A stretch of DNA of 23,745 nucleotides. Source: Treponema sp. UBA4232 (GTDB lineage Bacteria; Spirochaetota; Spirochaetia; Treponematales; Treponemataceae). Each line of letters begins with the position of its first letter. Positions within the stretch are counted from its first letter, which is position 1. Made by a program: the position numbers and the translations under genes. The notes beneath the pieces were generated by a model, which was given only the letters and a program-made list of their open reading frames with translations, searched no databases and was not told where the DNA came from. The stretch is taken from assembly GCA_002396325.1 (NCBI GenBank), contig DGXM01000022.1, positions 1 through 23,745 of the forward strand, written 5' to 3'. This document shows positions 14,978-23,626 of this stretch, piece by piece.

Positions 14978-16099
14978 ATGGCAAAAGGTGTATTACAACA
15001 GGCAAGAATTCTCATGCGAAGACGTAAATTCGGAACCGCAATCAGGTTTCTCGAATCCTACATCGCAAACTACAAGGGTAGTTTTGAGTATTATCTTGCC
15101 CTCGGTACATCCTGCCTGTATGCCGGAGACGAAGGAAACGCCGGTAAATATTACAAGATTGCCCGTGAAATACGTATAAACAACTCTGAACTTCTTTTAG
15201 GACAGGCCGCTATTTTTTTACGCAGGGGAGAAACATCCAAGGCTCTGAGTTATTATCTTGACATCCTGAACATAGATCCCGGCAACGAAACTGCCCGCGA
15301 TGCAATGGAATTCATCCGCTTCAAGGGAAACGATTTCAACGAAATACAAAGGCTGAAGCAGAACGGAAAAATTGAACGCTTTTATCCTCCGCTTGGTATC
15401 AATCCCGACATCATCAGAAACTGTGTGCTCATAGGACTTGCGCTGGGAATCATCATCTCTCTGGTAATTGTATTGAGGCCCCGTGAAGGCGTGAAGTGGA
15501 ACGGCGACCGCGGAAATCTCAGCAATCTGGAACTCACAAACGGCGAGCAGAGAAATGCGGTGGCTCAGGATTTGGCGGCAGGCACCGTGCATTACATCCT
15601 CGACAACGACACCGTAAACCAATGCTACGAAGATGCCGTCATGTATTACCAGAATCAGAGGGACAATCCTGCGAGGGTTCAAATCAACAGGCTCTTGAAC
15701 AGCAATGCCACGGCTTCAATAAAACAAAAGGCATACATTCTCCAATCCTACCTTTCGGAAATCACTTTCGACAAACTCAAATCGGAAGACAATTACACTT
15801 ACAGTCAGGTTGATTCTGACCATGTGCTTTACAACGGATGTTATGTGGCCTGGACGGGAACCATTGCCGACCCGAAGACAAACGATGACGGTTCATGGCA
15901 GTGCAAGCTTTTGGTCGGATACCACGAAGGAAAACACGTTGACGACATTGTGCCTGTAATCTTCACTCCTGAAAATTTCTCTCCCGTAAATCCCGACAGA
16001 CCCATCAGAATCCTCGGTGTGGTTACAGAACAAAACGGAAGAATCACTCTTTCCGGCCGCTCAATCTACCAGCCGGTCAGCGGCAAATTCCAGGATTGA
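14978..16099 (+). CDS. TPR protein with one membrane span and extracytoplasmic domain
   Basis: The 373-residue protein has no signal peptide. Residues 1-125 carry TPR-like repeats (FGTAIRFLESYI, AGDEGNAGKYYKIARE, RGETSKALSYYLDIL). One hydrophobic segment lies at about 147-166 (NCVLIGLALGIIISLVIVL), followed by RPRE. About 200 residues follow, which are probably extracytoplasmic if the basic N-terminal half stays inside. The last part (residues 270-370) looks like a compact beta domain (HVLYNGCYVAWTGTIAD, IRILGVVTEQNGRITLSGRS), perhaps OB-like. It begins 5 bases after the lipoprotein gene, with only a weak ribosome-binding site. The layout suggests a protein linking cytoplasmic TPR contacts to the envelope. 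Family unknown. Confidence 0.8.
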   Translation: MAKGVLQQARILMRRRKFGTAIRFLESYIANYKGSFEYYLALGTSCLYAGDEGNAGKYYKIAREIRINNSELLLGQAAIFLRRGETSKALSYYLDILNIDPGNETARDAMEFIRFKGNDFNEIQRLKQNGKIERFYPPLGINPDIIRNCVLIGLALGIIISLVIVLRPREGVKWNGDRGNLSNLELTNGEQRNAVAQDLAAGTVHYILDNDTVNQCYEDAVMYYQNQRDNPARVQINRLLNSNATASIKQKAYILQSYLSEITFDKLKSEDNYTYSQVDSDHVLYNGCYVAWTGTIADPKTNDDGSWQCKLLVGYHEGKHVDDIVPVIFTPENFSPVNPDRPIRILGVVTEQNGRITLSGRSIYQPVSGKFQD

Positions 16100-16110
16100 T
16101 TTTTGAGATG

Positions 16111-16157
16111 CCCTATAGGGAACCTCTAAAAACTTCAGTTTTTAGAAATACCCTATA
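16111..16157 (+). repeat. Imperfect palindromic element, copy 2, with CCCTATA direct repeats
   Basis: CTAAAAAC (16126-16133) and GTTTTTAG (16138-16145) form a perfect 8-bp stem with loop TTCA; GGG and CCC also pair at the outer ends (16118-16153). CCCTATA occurs at 16111 and again at 16151, flanking the element. The sequence closely matches the element at 3831-3865. Confidence 0.7.
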
Positions 16158-16159
16158 TA

Positions 16160-16188
16160 TAGTCAAAATCCTCAAAATAGTGTATATT
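16160..16188 (+). promoter_or_regulatory. Candidate promoter for pdp-recJ
   Basis: TAGTCA (4/6 to consensus), a 17-base spacer and TATATT (16183-16188). Transcription would start near 16195, giving a leader of about 80 bases that contains another palindrome. Confidence 0.45.
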
Positions 16189-16202
16189 GGAAATGAAGTA
16201 TC

Positions 16203-16260
16203 GGGTATCTCTGAAATATCATTTTGCAGCGATTTTTTAGAGACCCCTGTTTTGATTTTT
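16203..16260 (+). repeat. Palindromic element, copy 3, in the pdp leader; possible terminator or attenuator
   Basis: GGGTATCTCTGAAA at 16203 pairs imperfectly with TTTTTTAGAGACCCC ending at 16247. The arms resemble the elements at 3831 and 16118 (CTCTAAA-type). A T-rich stretch follows (16249-16263, interrupted by G and A). It may end the upstream operon or attenuate pdp; it ends just before the pdp ribosome-binding site. Confidence 0.55.
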
Positions 16261-16276
16261 TTCTAAGGAGACTTGA

Positions 16277-17608
16277 ATGAGGGCTGCTGACATAATCGTA
16301 AAAAAAAGAGGCACAGGCAATATTCCCGGACAGGCACTTTCCAGCGAGGAAATTGAGTTTCTTGTAAACGGCTATACAGACGGTTCCATTCCCGACTATC
16401 AGATGTCTGCCTTTATGATGGCGGTTTATTTCAACAGCATGACATTCGAGGAAACCGGCTTTCTCACTTCCGCAATGCTTCATTCAGGCGATGTAATCGA
16501 TCTGCGTTCATATAAAATCCCCGGTCTTGAAGGCCCCTTTGTAGACAAACATTCAACCGGCGGCGTTGGAGACAAAATCTCGCTTCCACTTGCCCCCATA
16601 GTTGCGTCTTTGGGTGTGCAGGTGCCGATGATGAGCGGAAGAGGATTGGGGCACACAGGCGGAACTCTTGACAAACTTGAGTCTGTGCCCGGATACAATG
16701 TTGCGCTGACACCCGAAGAGTTTGCAAAACTCATTTCCAAAAACGGATATGCCATGATGGGGCAGACTGAAAGAATCGCACCGGCCGACAGAAAAATGTA
16801 TGCTCTCCGAGATGTCACGGCCACGGTTGAAAGCATCCCCCTGATTACAAGTTCCATTCTTTCAAAAAAAGTCGCGGAAGGTTCCGATGCACTTGTCTTC
16901 GATGTGAAATTCGGACTCGGTGCATTTATGAAAAAACTCGACGACGCGGAGCAGCTTGCGACTTTCCTTGTGCGCACTTCACAGGCAATGGGCAAAAAAG
17001 CTGTTGCGCTTTTGACAAATATGGATTCACCGCTTGGATTCAAAACCGGAAATTATCTTGAGCTTGAGGAAACTCTTGAATGTCTTCAGGGGAAAGGCCC
17101 GGAAGATGTTATGGAACTGGTCTATGCCCTCGCAAGCCGTATGGTTGTGCTTGCCGGAAAAGCTGAAACAGTGGAGCAGGGCGAAAAAATGTGCCGGGAC
17201 TCAGTTGAATCAGGAAAAGCAATGGAGCATTTTCTCTGCAACATAAAGGACCAAGGCGGAGACCCGGACCGTCTTCTTTCGGAGCAGGGCAAGCGCAGGT
17301 CGAAATTCCACATGGAACTCAAGGCCTCCCGCGACGGATACATTCAGGTTGACGCATACAAAACAGGAATCGCATGCATAAATCTCGGTGTCGGACGCAA
17401 TAAAACAACAGACAAAGTTGACGCCGATTCAGGAATCATCTTCGCAAAACGCCAGGGTGATTTCGTAAAACAGGGTGAGAAGATTATGGATGTGTACGCA
17501 AAAGACGCTTCCTCCCTCGTGACTGGAACCGCATCTTTGCAGAATGCGCTTTCCTACAGCGACTCCCCGATTGAAAAAAGTAAACTAATCGTAAAGGAAA
17601 TAAAATAG
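16277..17608 (+). CDS. pdp: Pyrimidine-nucleoside (thymidine) phosphorylase
   Basis: This enzyme splits thymidine or uridine with phosphate to base and (deoxy)ribose-1-phosphate, for salvage. The 443 residues match the family. The thymidine/pyrimidine phosphorylase signature SGRGLGHTGGTLDKLE lies at 120-135, and the phosphate-binding KHSTGGVGDK at 91-100. The start MRAADIIVKK resembles the pyrimidine-nucleoside phosphorylase type (Pdp) more than E. coli DeoA, but the exact substrate range cannot be settled by eye. AAGGAG at 16265-16270 fixes the start. Its stop TAG overlaps the recJ GTG by one base, so the two are translationally coupled. Confidence 0.95.
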   Translation: MRAADIIVKKRGTGNIPGQALSSEEIEFLVNGYTDGSIPDYQMSAFMMAVYFNSMTFEETGFLTSAMLHSGDVIDLRSYKIPGLEGPFVDKHSTGGVGDKISLPLAPIVASLGVQVPMMSGRGLGHTGGTLDKLESVPGYNVALTPEEFAKLISKNGYAMMGQTERIAPADRKMYALRDVTATVESIPLITSSILSKKVAEGSDALVFDVKFGLGAFMKKLDDAEQLATFLVRTSQAMGKKAVALLTNMDSPLGFKTGNYLELEETLECLQGKGPEDVMELVYALASRMVVLAGKAETVEQGEKMCRDSVESGKAMEHFLCNIKDQGGDPDRLLSEQGKRRSKFHMELKASRDGYIQVDAYKTGIACINLGVGRNKTTDKVDADSGIIFAKRQGDFVKQGEKIMDVYAKDASSLVTGTASLQNALSYSDSPIEKSKLIVKEIK

Positions 17609-19752
17609 TGGCTAAGTGGAACAAAAAACAAATCTCAAAAAACGACGTTGAGCGGCTGGTTTCAAAATACAAGCTCGACCCTCTTACCGCCAGCATTTTT
17701 GTGCGCAGAGGAATCACCGAAGGAAAGCAGCTCCTCTATTATATGGAAAAAGACATGAGATTTCAGCATAGTCCTTTTTCGTTTGCAGCAATGGAAGATG
17801 TTGTCGACCGCATCCTTCAGGCTCAGGAAGAAAAAGAAAAGGTGCTGATTTTCGGAGACCGCGATGTTGATGGTGTGACCGCAACTACGGTTCTTTACGA
17901 CTGTCTTTCGTCTCTTGGAATAGATGTCACATACAGGCTCCCGTCGGGCGATGACGGCTATGGTCTTTCGATGGCGGCTGTTGACGATTTTGCAAAGGAT
18001 TACGGCTCGCTCATAATCACAGTGGACTGCGGTATTTCAAACAATGCTGAAATTGCACACGCCGGCTCTCTCGGAATGGATGTGATTGTCTTGGATCACC
18101 ATAATCCTCCGTCAGAACTTCCGTCACCTGCAGTCATACTCGACCCGAAGATTGAAGATTCAGGCTATCCTTTTCACGACATCTCCGGTTGTGCGGTTGT
18201 TTTCAAAACGGTATCTGCAATCCGCTTCAGCAAAAGTCCGTGGTACAAACAGGAAGTCTGTCTCTTGAATGCACAGAAAATTCAGGAGGGCATTTCAATC
18301 GACTGTGTGAAGCTCAGAAACCTCGTGCCCGTAAGCAGAATGACTGAACTTGTAGTTCCTGGCGGGACAGACATTATGCACACGAAACTGCCTTCTTATC
18401 TTCAAGGGCAGCAGATTCTTGCATGGGATGTTCCGCACGTGGAGTCTTTGCTTGCACAGGCATTCGGAAACGGCACTCAATTCAATATGCTTGACATAAG
18501 GCCGGAGGTTGCAAAGATAATCCCGAGGATGGGAAATCTTCCGTTGAGCAAAATCAAGGATATGTCCAAGATTGCAAAATACGGCGATCATCCTTCCACA
18601 GAAATCGGGGGATTCTATAACATCTACGTGACTTATGTGCAGGAGTGCCAGAAGATTCAATTCCCGGAAGACGCAAAACAGGAAGATGCCGACCTGCAGT
18701 TGGTGGCTCTTGCGGCCCTTGCAGACATAATGCCGATGAGAGATGAAAACCGCATATTTGTGAACAGGGCTCTTTCTTTAATCAATGCAAAAAAAATCAG
18801 ACCGGGACTTTTGGAGATTATGTCGAAAGTGAATCTTTTGGGAAAACGGGTCACTTCCATAGATTTGAGTTGGGTGATTGTTTCCCATTTGAATGCGGCT
18901 GGAAGACTCGGACACCCGGAACTTGCCGCAGAATTGTTCATCACAAAAGACAGTGCCCACCGGGAGCAGGTGGCCCAGACGATTTTGGATTTGAACATCC
19001 AGAGAAAACAGCTTTCAGCAGATGCCTGGGAATACGGTGCAATTCAGGCTTCGGCATCTCTTGAAAAACACCATAACAATCTTTGCGTTGTAATTGACGA
19101 GCGCATAAACCGTGGTGTGAGCGGAATACTTGCAGGCCGTCTTGTCTCAGCATACAATGTGCCTTCAATGGCAGTCACTTTTGTTGACGATACGGCAATC
19201 GGCTCAATGAGGAGCTGCCGCGGATTCAGTGCCACCGCTTTTCTTGATCAGATGGGAGATATGTTTTTGAATCACGGAGGTCACAATGCCGCCGCAGGTT
19301 TCAGTTTCGAAAGAGCCCGTCTTGAAGAGTTCAAAACCCGTCTTGTGGAGCTTTCTGAAAAAATCACTTTGGAGGAATCAAGCAGCGACACATTTGATAT
19401 TGACGCAGAAATTCCTCCTGCATTTCTTACTCCTCATCTTCTTGAAATTGAGGATTTGTTTGAGCCTTTCGGTGAGGAAAACGAGCAGCTGCTTTTCATG
19501 GCAAAAAATGTGCCGTCTGTCGATGCAATCGTGATGGGAAAATCAGAAAAGCGTCATCTGAAAGTCATTGTCAGTGTGGGAAAATACAAGTGGCCCTGTC
19601 TCTTTTGGGGCGAGGGAGACCGTCTGCACCGCGACTTTGAAGTCGGGGACGATTTGGATATTCTTTTCCATGTGGAAAGAAATATTTTCAACGGCATGGA
19701 AACACCGCAGATTGTTCTTATTGATATGAAAAAAAGTGCGGCAGTTAAATGA
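17608..19752 (+). CDS. recJ: Single-stranded-DNA exonuclease RecJ family (DHH/DHHA1)
   Basis: RecJ degrades 5'-ended single-stranded DNA in recombination and mismatch or base-excision repair. The 714-residue protein has the DHH phosphoesterase motifs: DRDVDG at 84-89, VDCGIS near 139, and DHH at 163-165. A later ADIMP segment lies near 371, and the DHHA1 motif GGHNAAAG at about 557-564. The C-terminal 130 residues fit the usual OB domain. About 120 extra residues lie between the GCAVVFK segment and LVALAALADIMP compared with my recollection of E. coli RecJ. The GTG start overlaps the pdp stop and has AAAGGA nine bases upstream. Confidence 0.9.
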   Translation: MAKWNKKQISKNDVERLVSKYKLDPLTASIFVRRGITEGKQLLYYMEKDMRFQHSPFSFAAMEDVVDRILQAQEEKEKVLIFGDRDVDGVTATTVLYDCLSSLGIDVTYRLPSGDDGYGLSMAAVDDFAKDYGSLIITVDCGISNNAEIAHAGSLGMDVIVLDHHNPPSELPSPAVILDPKIEDSGYPFHDISGCAVVFKTVSAIRFSKSPWYKQEVCLLNAQKIQEGISIDCVKLRNLVPVSRMTELVVPGGTDIMHTKLPSYLQGQQILAWDVPHVESLLAQAFGNGTQFNMLDIRPEVAKIIPRMGNLPLSKIKDMSKIAKYGDHPSTEIGGFYNIYVTYVQECQKIQFPEDAKQEDADLQLVALAALADIMPMRDENRIFVNRALSLINAKKIRPGLLEIMSKVNLLGKRVTSIDLSWVIVSHLNAAGRLGHPELAAELFITKDSAHREQVAQTILDLNIQRKQLSADAWEYGAIQASASLEKHHNNLCVVIDERINRGVSGILAGRLVSAYNVPSMAVTFVDDTAIGSMRSCRGFSATAFLDQMGDMFLNHGGHNAAAGFSFERARLEEFKTRLVELSEKITLEESSSDTFDIDAEIPPAFLTPHLLEIEDLFEPFGEENEQLLFMAKNVPSVDAIVMGKSEKRHLKVIVSVGKYKWPCLFWGEGDRLHRDFEVGDDLDILFHVERNIFNGMETPQIVLIDMKKSAAVK

Positions 19753-19833
19753 GGCGTCTGAAGAGGAATAATCTGCCGGTCTAAGGTCATTTGGTATGGC
19801 AGAACTCAAACGACACAATATCAGGAGTGTAAA

Positions 19834-20826
19834 TTGAAAAAAGTCTTTAAAAATATTTTGTCTCGTTTTTTTGTTCTCTCGTTTTTCGCTTTCTGCACAA
19901 TTCCGGCTTTTGCAAAGCGCGTGGATTTTTCTGTGGGAGGACACACTGCGGTTCTTTATTACAATGATTCCGTTTATCCCGGAGATGCGGTTTTTGTAAA
20001 AATGGAACTGAAAATTCCGGTTCAAGCGGACTCTGGGAATAATGTGAAGATTAAAGCCGGCATGGATTTCTATCTTGGCGAAAAAGCTCTCCGTCATTCT
20101 GATTTTTATTTCATCCACACGGAAGAAGGATACTGCGAGATGCTTTCTGGTATTCCTCTTTCAACCTGGTGGAAATCTGGAGACGGATATTCCATAAAAG
20201 TGAAAATCTCTGTGGATGATTATTCCGAAGATTTTTTTCTTCCATGCCTTTTGCTCCAAAAGAATTTCATAAGCGAAATAATTCCGTTGTCGCCGAGTAA
20301 CACAAGCATCAAGACAGATGATTCGAAAGAACGTATGAGGCAGATTGAAAAACTCAATGCGATTTTGGCAACCTGCGACACAACTGCTGTTTACGAAATC
20401 GACGCGTTCGTTCCTCCGAGCAAATCTCTGTACCGCACATCTTTTTTTGCAGACCGAAGAACTTTCACCTATTCCACAGGAGGCTCTTCCACAAGTCTCC
20501 ACTTAGGCCTCGATTACCGTTCCCCCGAAGGCACTGATGTTTATTCCTGCGCAAAGGGAAAAGTCGTGCTTGCGGAATGGCGCAATTCAACCGGCTGGAG
20601 CATCGTGATTGAGCATCTTCCCGGTCTGTACAGTCTTTACTATCATCTGCGTGAAATGAAAGTCGAAGCGGGAGATATGGTCGAAGCAGGGGAGCTTATA
20701 GGTCTCAGCGGTTCCACGGGACTTGCAACAGGACCTCATCTGCATTGGGAAATCCGTCTCAATTCAGAAGCGGTGAATCCTGATTTTTTCACCACTGATT
20801 TTACATTCAAACGCTGGCCAAGATAA
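19834..20826 (+). CDS. Exported M23 (LytM-type) metallopeptidase
   Basis: The 330-residue protein has a signal peptide (MKKVFKNILSRFF to AFA, cleavage near 27). A beta-rich region of about 150 residues leads to a short helical linker and the C-terminal M23 domain. The zinc and catalytic residues are all present: His223 and Asp227 in HLGLD, His271 in YYHLRE, and His302 and His304 in HLHWE. These enzymes cut peptidoglycan cross-links, so a role in wall growth or division is likely. The start codon is TTG at 19834, supported by AGGAG at 19823-19827 and by the signal peptide. It follows recJ after 81 bases and converges on recO. Confidence 0.92.
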   Translation: MKKVFKNILSRFFVLSFFAFCTIPAFAKRVDFSVGGHTAVLYYNDSVYPGDAVFVKMELKIPVQADSGNNVKIKAGMDFYLGEKALRHSDFYFIHTEEGYCEMLSGIPLSTWWKSGDGYSIKVKISVDDYSEDFFLPCLLLQKNFISEIIPLSPSNTSIKTDDSKERMRQIEKLNAILATCDTTAVYEIDAFVPPSKSLYRTSFFADRRTFTYSTGGSSTSLHLGLDYRSPEGTDVYSCAKGKVVLAEWRNSTGWSIVIEHLPGLYSLYYHLREMKVEAGDMVEAGELIGLSGSTGLATGPHLHWEIRLNSEAVNPDFFTTDFTFKRWPR

Positions 20827-20838
20827 CCGCTCGTTATC
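20822..20838. terminator. Small hairpin between convergent genes
   Basis: GATAAC (20822-20827) and GTTATC (20833-20838) form a perfect 6-bp stem with a 5-base loop. It overlaps the M23 stop codon and lies 8 bases beyond the recO stop. There is no T-run on either strand, so it is at best a weak bidirectional end signal. Confidence 0.3.
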
Positions 20839-20846
20839 ACGATTGA

Positions 20847-21614
20847 CTAAAGAATTCCTGCTCCGCTTTCAAGAGCGTTCAGTTTACTTCCGGCTGCCTG
20901 TTCAATCATAAAATAAACAAGTCTTTTGATTGCATAGGCATCGTTCTTTTCTATTTTCATTGCCCTTACTTCACCGGGGCGCAGTTCATTTATTGCGGCA
21001 AGATATTTAAGTCCTCCGCTCGTAACCTGGATTGTGTCTGGTGCATCGGAAAAAGTTGAAGAACAGTCGGCACAAAAAAATGCAGATTGAAAAGGCACGT
21101 AGTATATGGGATTTTTTTGAATCAAAAGCTCTGATCCGCATCCTGAACATTCGTGAATCTCTGGTTGAACTCCGAGCAGTCTAAGGTAGCGCCACAAAAA
21201 TCTGATTGTGCCAAGTCTCGCACCTGCTTCATCACAGGCATCGATTCCGTCGATGAAAGATTTCAAAAGAAGGAAAGAGGTTTTGTCGTCTCCCGCGCAT
21301 TTTGTTTTCATCACAAGTTCCGCGCCAAGATTTGCGGCCCACATTTTGTAAAGATTTGTTCTGAGAGTTGGATGCACGTTTTCAGCATCGAAGTCGGAAA
21401 GCTTTCTGCTTCTCTTTGATTCATCCGTATAAATGTATGCTGTGCCGGAATTGAACTGCTGTGCAAGGGAACGCAGTTTGCTTTTCGGGCCGCCGTAAAC
21501 AGTGGCATAAAAAATCCCCAGATCTGGAGAAAGAGCCGTGACGCTTCTGTTGTTTTCTCCCTGCGCCTTTACACTGAGTATAATCGCCTTTGTCTGTGAA
21601 TTGCGTTCTCCCAT
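20847..21614 (-). CDS. recO: DNA repair protein RecO
   Basis: RecO anneals strands and helps load RecA with RecR in the RecFOR gap-repair pathway. The 255-residue protein has the N-terminal OB-fold start (TKAIILSVKAQGENNRSVTAL, then GIFYATVYGGPKSK). It has a helical middle and a zinc-binding set: Cys156 and Cys159 (CSGC) with Cys181 and Cys184 (CADC). The ATG at 21614 gives the standard family N-terminus; the upstream ribosome-binding site is poor. It is the only minus-strand gene in the window and stands alone: convergent with the M23 gene and divergent from the phosphatase gene. It is unrelated in position to recJ, though both act in RecFOR-type repair. Confidence 0.92.
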   Translation of the reverse strand: MGERNSQTKAIILSVKAQGENNRSVTALSPDLGIFYATVYGGPKSKLRSLAQQFNSGTAYIYTDESKRSRKLSDFDAENVHPTLRTNLYKMWAANLGAELVMKTKCAGDDKTSFLLLKSFIDGIDACDEAGARLGTIRFLWRYLRLLGVQPEIHECSGCGSELLIQKNPIYYVPFQSAFFCADCSSTFSDAPDTIQVTSGGLKYLAAINELRPGEVRAMKIEKNDAYAIKRLVYFMIEQAAGSKLNALESGAGIL

Positions 21615-21819
21615 ATCTGCATCCGCTTTTTGTATTTGAAATACACATCAAACACTTTGTAAACTTTTCTCTCGCTGTAAATTGTCAGACGCTTTGTGTA
21701 AGTTCCGCAGGTGTCAGTTTTTTCATATACAAACGATTTGAAGTTTCGGATATCCCCTCTTCAATTATTAAATATGGAATCCGTCTAAATGTCAATATAA
21801 ACAAGCGGCTTATTAATCC

Positions 21820-21857
21820 CCGGTAAGCCTTCGCCTCTGGTGCCCGGACTTTTTTTC
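21820..21857 (+). terminator. Possible terminator in the recO/phosphatase divergent gap
   Basis: CCGG (21820-21823) can pair with CCGG (21844-21847), with a few weaker inner pairs, followed by seven T on the plus strand. No plus-strand gene is known upstream in this gap, so its purpose is unclear. The stem is short. Confidence 0.3.
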
Positions 21858-21886
21858 TTGACCTTGCAATATTTTTAATGTAAAAT
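21858..21886 (+). promoter_or_regulatory. Sigma-70-type promoter for the PP2C phosphatase gene
   Basis: TTGACC (21858-21863), a 17-base spacer and TAAAAT (21881-21886); each box is 5/6 to consensus. The predicted start is near 21893, leaving a leader of about 15 bases with GGAGG at 21897-21901. Confidence 0.75.
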
Positions 21887-21907
21887 TAGATGATATGGAG
21901 GATTTCA

Positions 21908-23626
21908 ATGTCGGAAAAGACTGTTAGGGAAATGAATGATGTTGAGAAGCGGCATCATTCTTTGTCAGCCCGTGTTTTCCATTCCACTCTGCTTGGTGCC
22001 ATAGTTCTGGGTGTTGTGTCCCTTGCAATCGGTCTTGGACTTTACACTTATGCTCTGTTGCGGAGCTACATCTCCGAGTCCTTCAATCTTTCGAACTCAG
22101 CGGCCTGTATTTTGAAAAAAGTTGTTGATGTTGAGTCTCTTTCAAACGAAGTGATGCAGGCCTATAAAAATCAAAGTGAAGCTGAATTGAATGAAGTTGG
22201 AAGCGAGGCATATAAAAAACGTTTTTCGTATTTTACACAGCGTGATGATTACAAACTGATTTGTTCGGTTCTTTCCGACTTTCTCAGCTCAAGCAATGTC
22301 CAGGCAATTTATCTTGCAATGTATGACAGGGAATCTTCTTCCATCGTTTATATTGCCGACCCTGATGAGACCGAAAACATTTGTCTTCCGTGTGACTGGG
22401 AAAAAACTGATAAAAAGGCCATTGATGCTTTTTTTTCGTGGGACGGAAGTTCCATGCTATACGATATTGAGAAGACTGAAAAATGGGGGTGGATTTGCAC
22501 CAGCGGTGTTCCGGTGAAAAATAAATCGGGAGAAATCGTCTCTTTTGTTTTATCCGACATCTCTTTGCTTAATGTGCGGGAGGGAATGAAAAATTTCCTT
22601 TTTCAATATCTGATTGCAATGCTGCTGCTCGTAAATATCGTCGGTATTGTGTCTGCAAAGCGGATGAAAAAATATGTGGTGACTCCAATAAATTTAATTG
22701 CCTCTGCAGCTCAAAAATATGTTGATGATAAAAAGAACGGAAAGACTTTAACAGAGCACTTTTCTTCTCTCAACATTCGGACTGGAGATGAAGTGGAAAA
22801 TCTTGGTCTTATAATGGAAGATATGGAAAAGGATCTTTCGGAATATGAAAAAAACCTCACGAAAGTGACAGCCGAAAAAGAGCGGATCGGAACAGAACTT
22901 GCCCTTGCAAACAGGATACAGGTAGATATGCTTCCCAATATTTATCCTGCATTTCCTGACCGTCCAGAGTTCGACATATACGCAAAGATGAATCCTGCCC
23001 GCGAAGTAGGCGGTGATTTCTACGACTATTTTTTAATTGACGATGATCACCTTTATTTGGTGATGGCGGATGTTTCTGGAAAAGGTGTTCCCGCCGCTCT
23101 CTTTATGATGGCATCAAAAATCATCCTTGGAAACAATGCTCTCGCTGAAAAATCTCCTGCGAAAATTTTGGAAAAGACGAATGAAATAATCTGCTCGAAC
23201 AACAGGGAAAATATGTTTGTCACCGTGTGGCTGGGGATTCTTGAAATTTCCACTGGAAAACTTACCTGTGCGAATGCCGGTCACGAATATCCTGCTGTCA
23301 GCGAGGCGGGAAAGAATTTCGAATTGCTCCATGATCCTCACGGGCTTGTGGTCGGTGGAATGGCGGGCATGAAATACAAGGATTATGTGATTCAATTGAA
23401 AAAGGGATCGAAAGTCTTTGTGTATACTGATGGAGTTCCTGAAGCCACGGCATCATCGCAGGAAATGTACGGCACCGACAGAATGGTTGAGGCACTGAAT
23501 CAAAATGTTTCGGCTACTACTGAAAATATTCTTGCAAACGTGCGTTCTTCTGTTGACGGTTTTGTGAAGGATGCCGAGCAGTTTGACGATCTTACGATGA
23601 TGTGCCTTGAATATATTGGAAGTTGA
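21908..23626 (+). CDS. Membrane PP2C-type serine phosphatase (RsbU/SpoIIE) with Cache-like sensor and HAMP
   Basis: The 572-residue protein has a first membrane span at about 29-51 and an extracytoplasmic region at 52-228. The end of that region (SGVPVKNKSGEIVSFVLSDI) looks like a Cache sensor. A second span lies at about 230-250, then a HAMP-like linker (TPINLIASAA, GDEVENLGLIMEDM). A coiled coil with ALANRIQVDMLP leads into the SpoIIE-type PP2C domain. Metal-binding Asp residues lie in GGDFYDY (368-374), ADVSGKG (387-393) and YTDGVPEA. Such proteins dephosphorylate anti-sigma-factor antagonists in partner-switching pathways; no antagonist or anti-sigma gene is in the window. The ATG at 21908 has GGAGG six bases upstream. 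The gene has its own promoter. Confidence 0.92.
   Translation: MSEKTVREMNDVEKRHHSLSARVFHSTLLGAIVLGVVSLAIGLGLYTYALLRSYISESFNLSNSAACILKKVVDVESLSNEVMQAYKNQSEAELNEVGSEAYKKRFSYFTQRDDYKLICSVLSDFLSSSNVQAIYLAMYDRESSSIVYIADPDETENICLPCDWEKTDKKAIDAFFSWDGSSMLYDIEKTEKWGWICTSGVPVKNKSGEIVSFVLSDISLLNVREGMKNFLFQYLIAMLLLVNIVGIVSAKRMKKYVVTPINLIASAAQKYVDDKKNGKTLTEHFSSLNIRTGDEVENLGLIMEDMEKDLSEYEKNLTKVTAEKERIGTELALANRIQVDMLPNIYPAFPDRPEFDIYAKMNPAREVGGDFYDYFLIDDDHLYLVMADVSGKGVPAALFMMASKIILGNNALAEKSPAKILEKTNEIICSNNRENMFVTVWLGILEISTGKLTCANAGHEYPAVSEAGKNFELLHDPHGLVVGGMAGMKYKDYVIQLKKGSKVFVYTDGVPEATASSQEMYGTDRMVEALNQNVSATTENILANVRSSVDGFVKDAEQFDDLTMMCLEYIGS

Noticed and set aside
21590..21826. Small plus-strand frame of 78 codons in the recO/phosphatase gap
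   Set aside because: It starts inside recO on the opposite strand, has no ribosome-binding site and no recognisable sequence.
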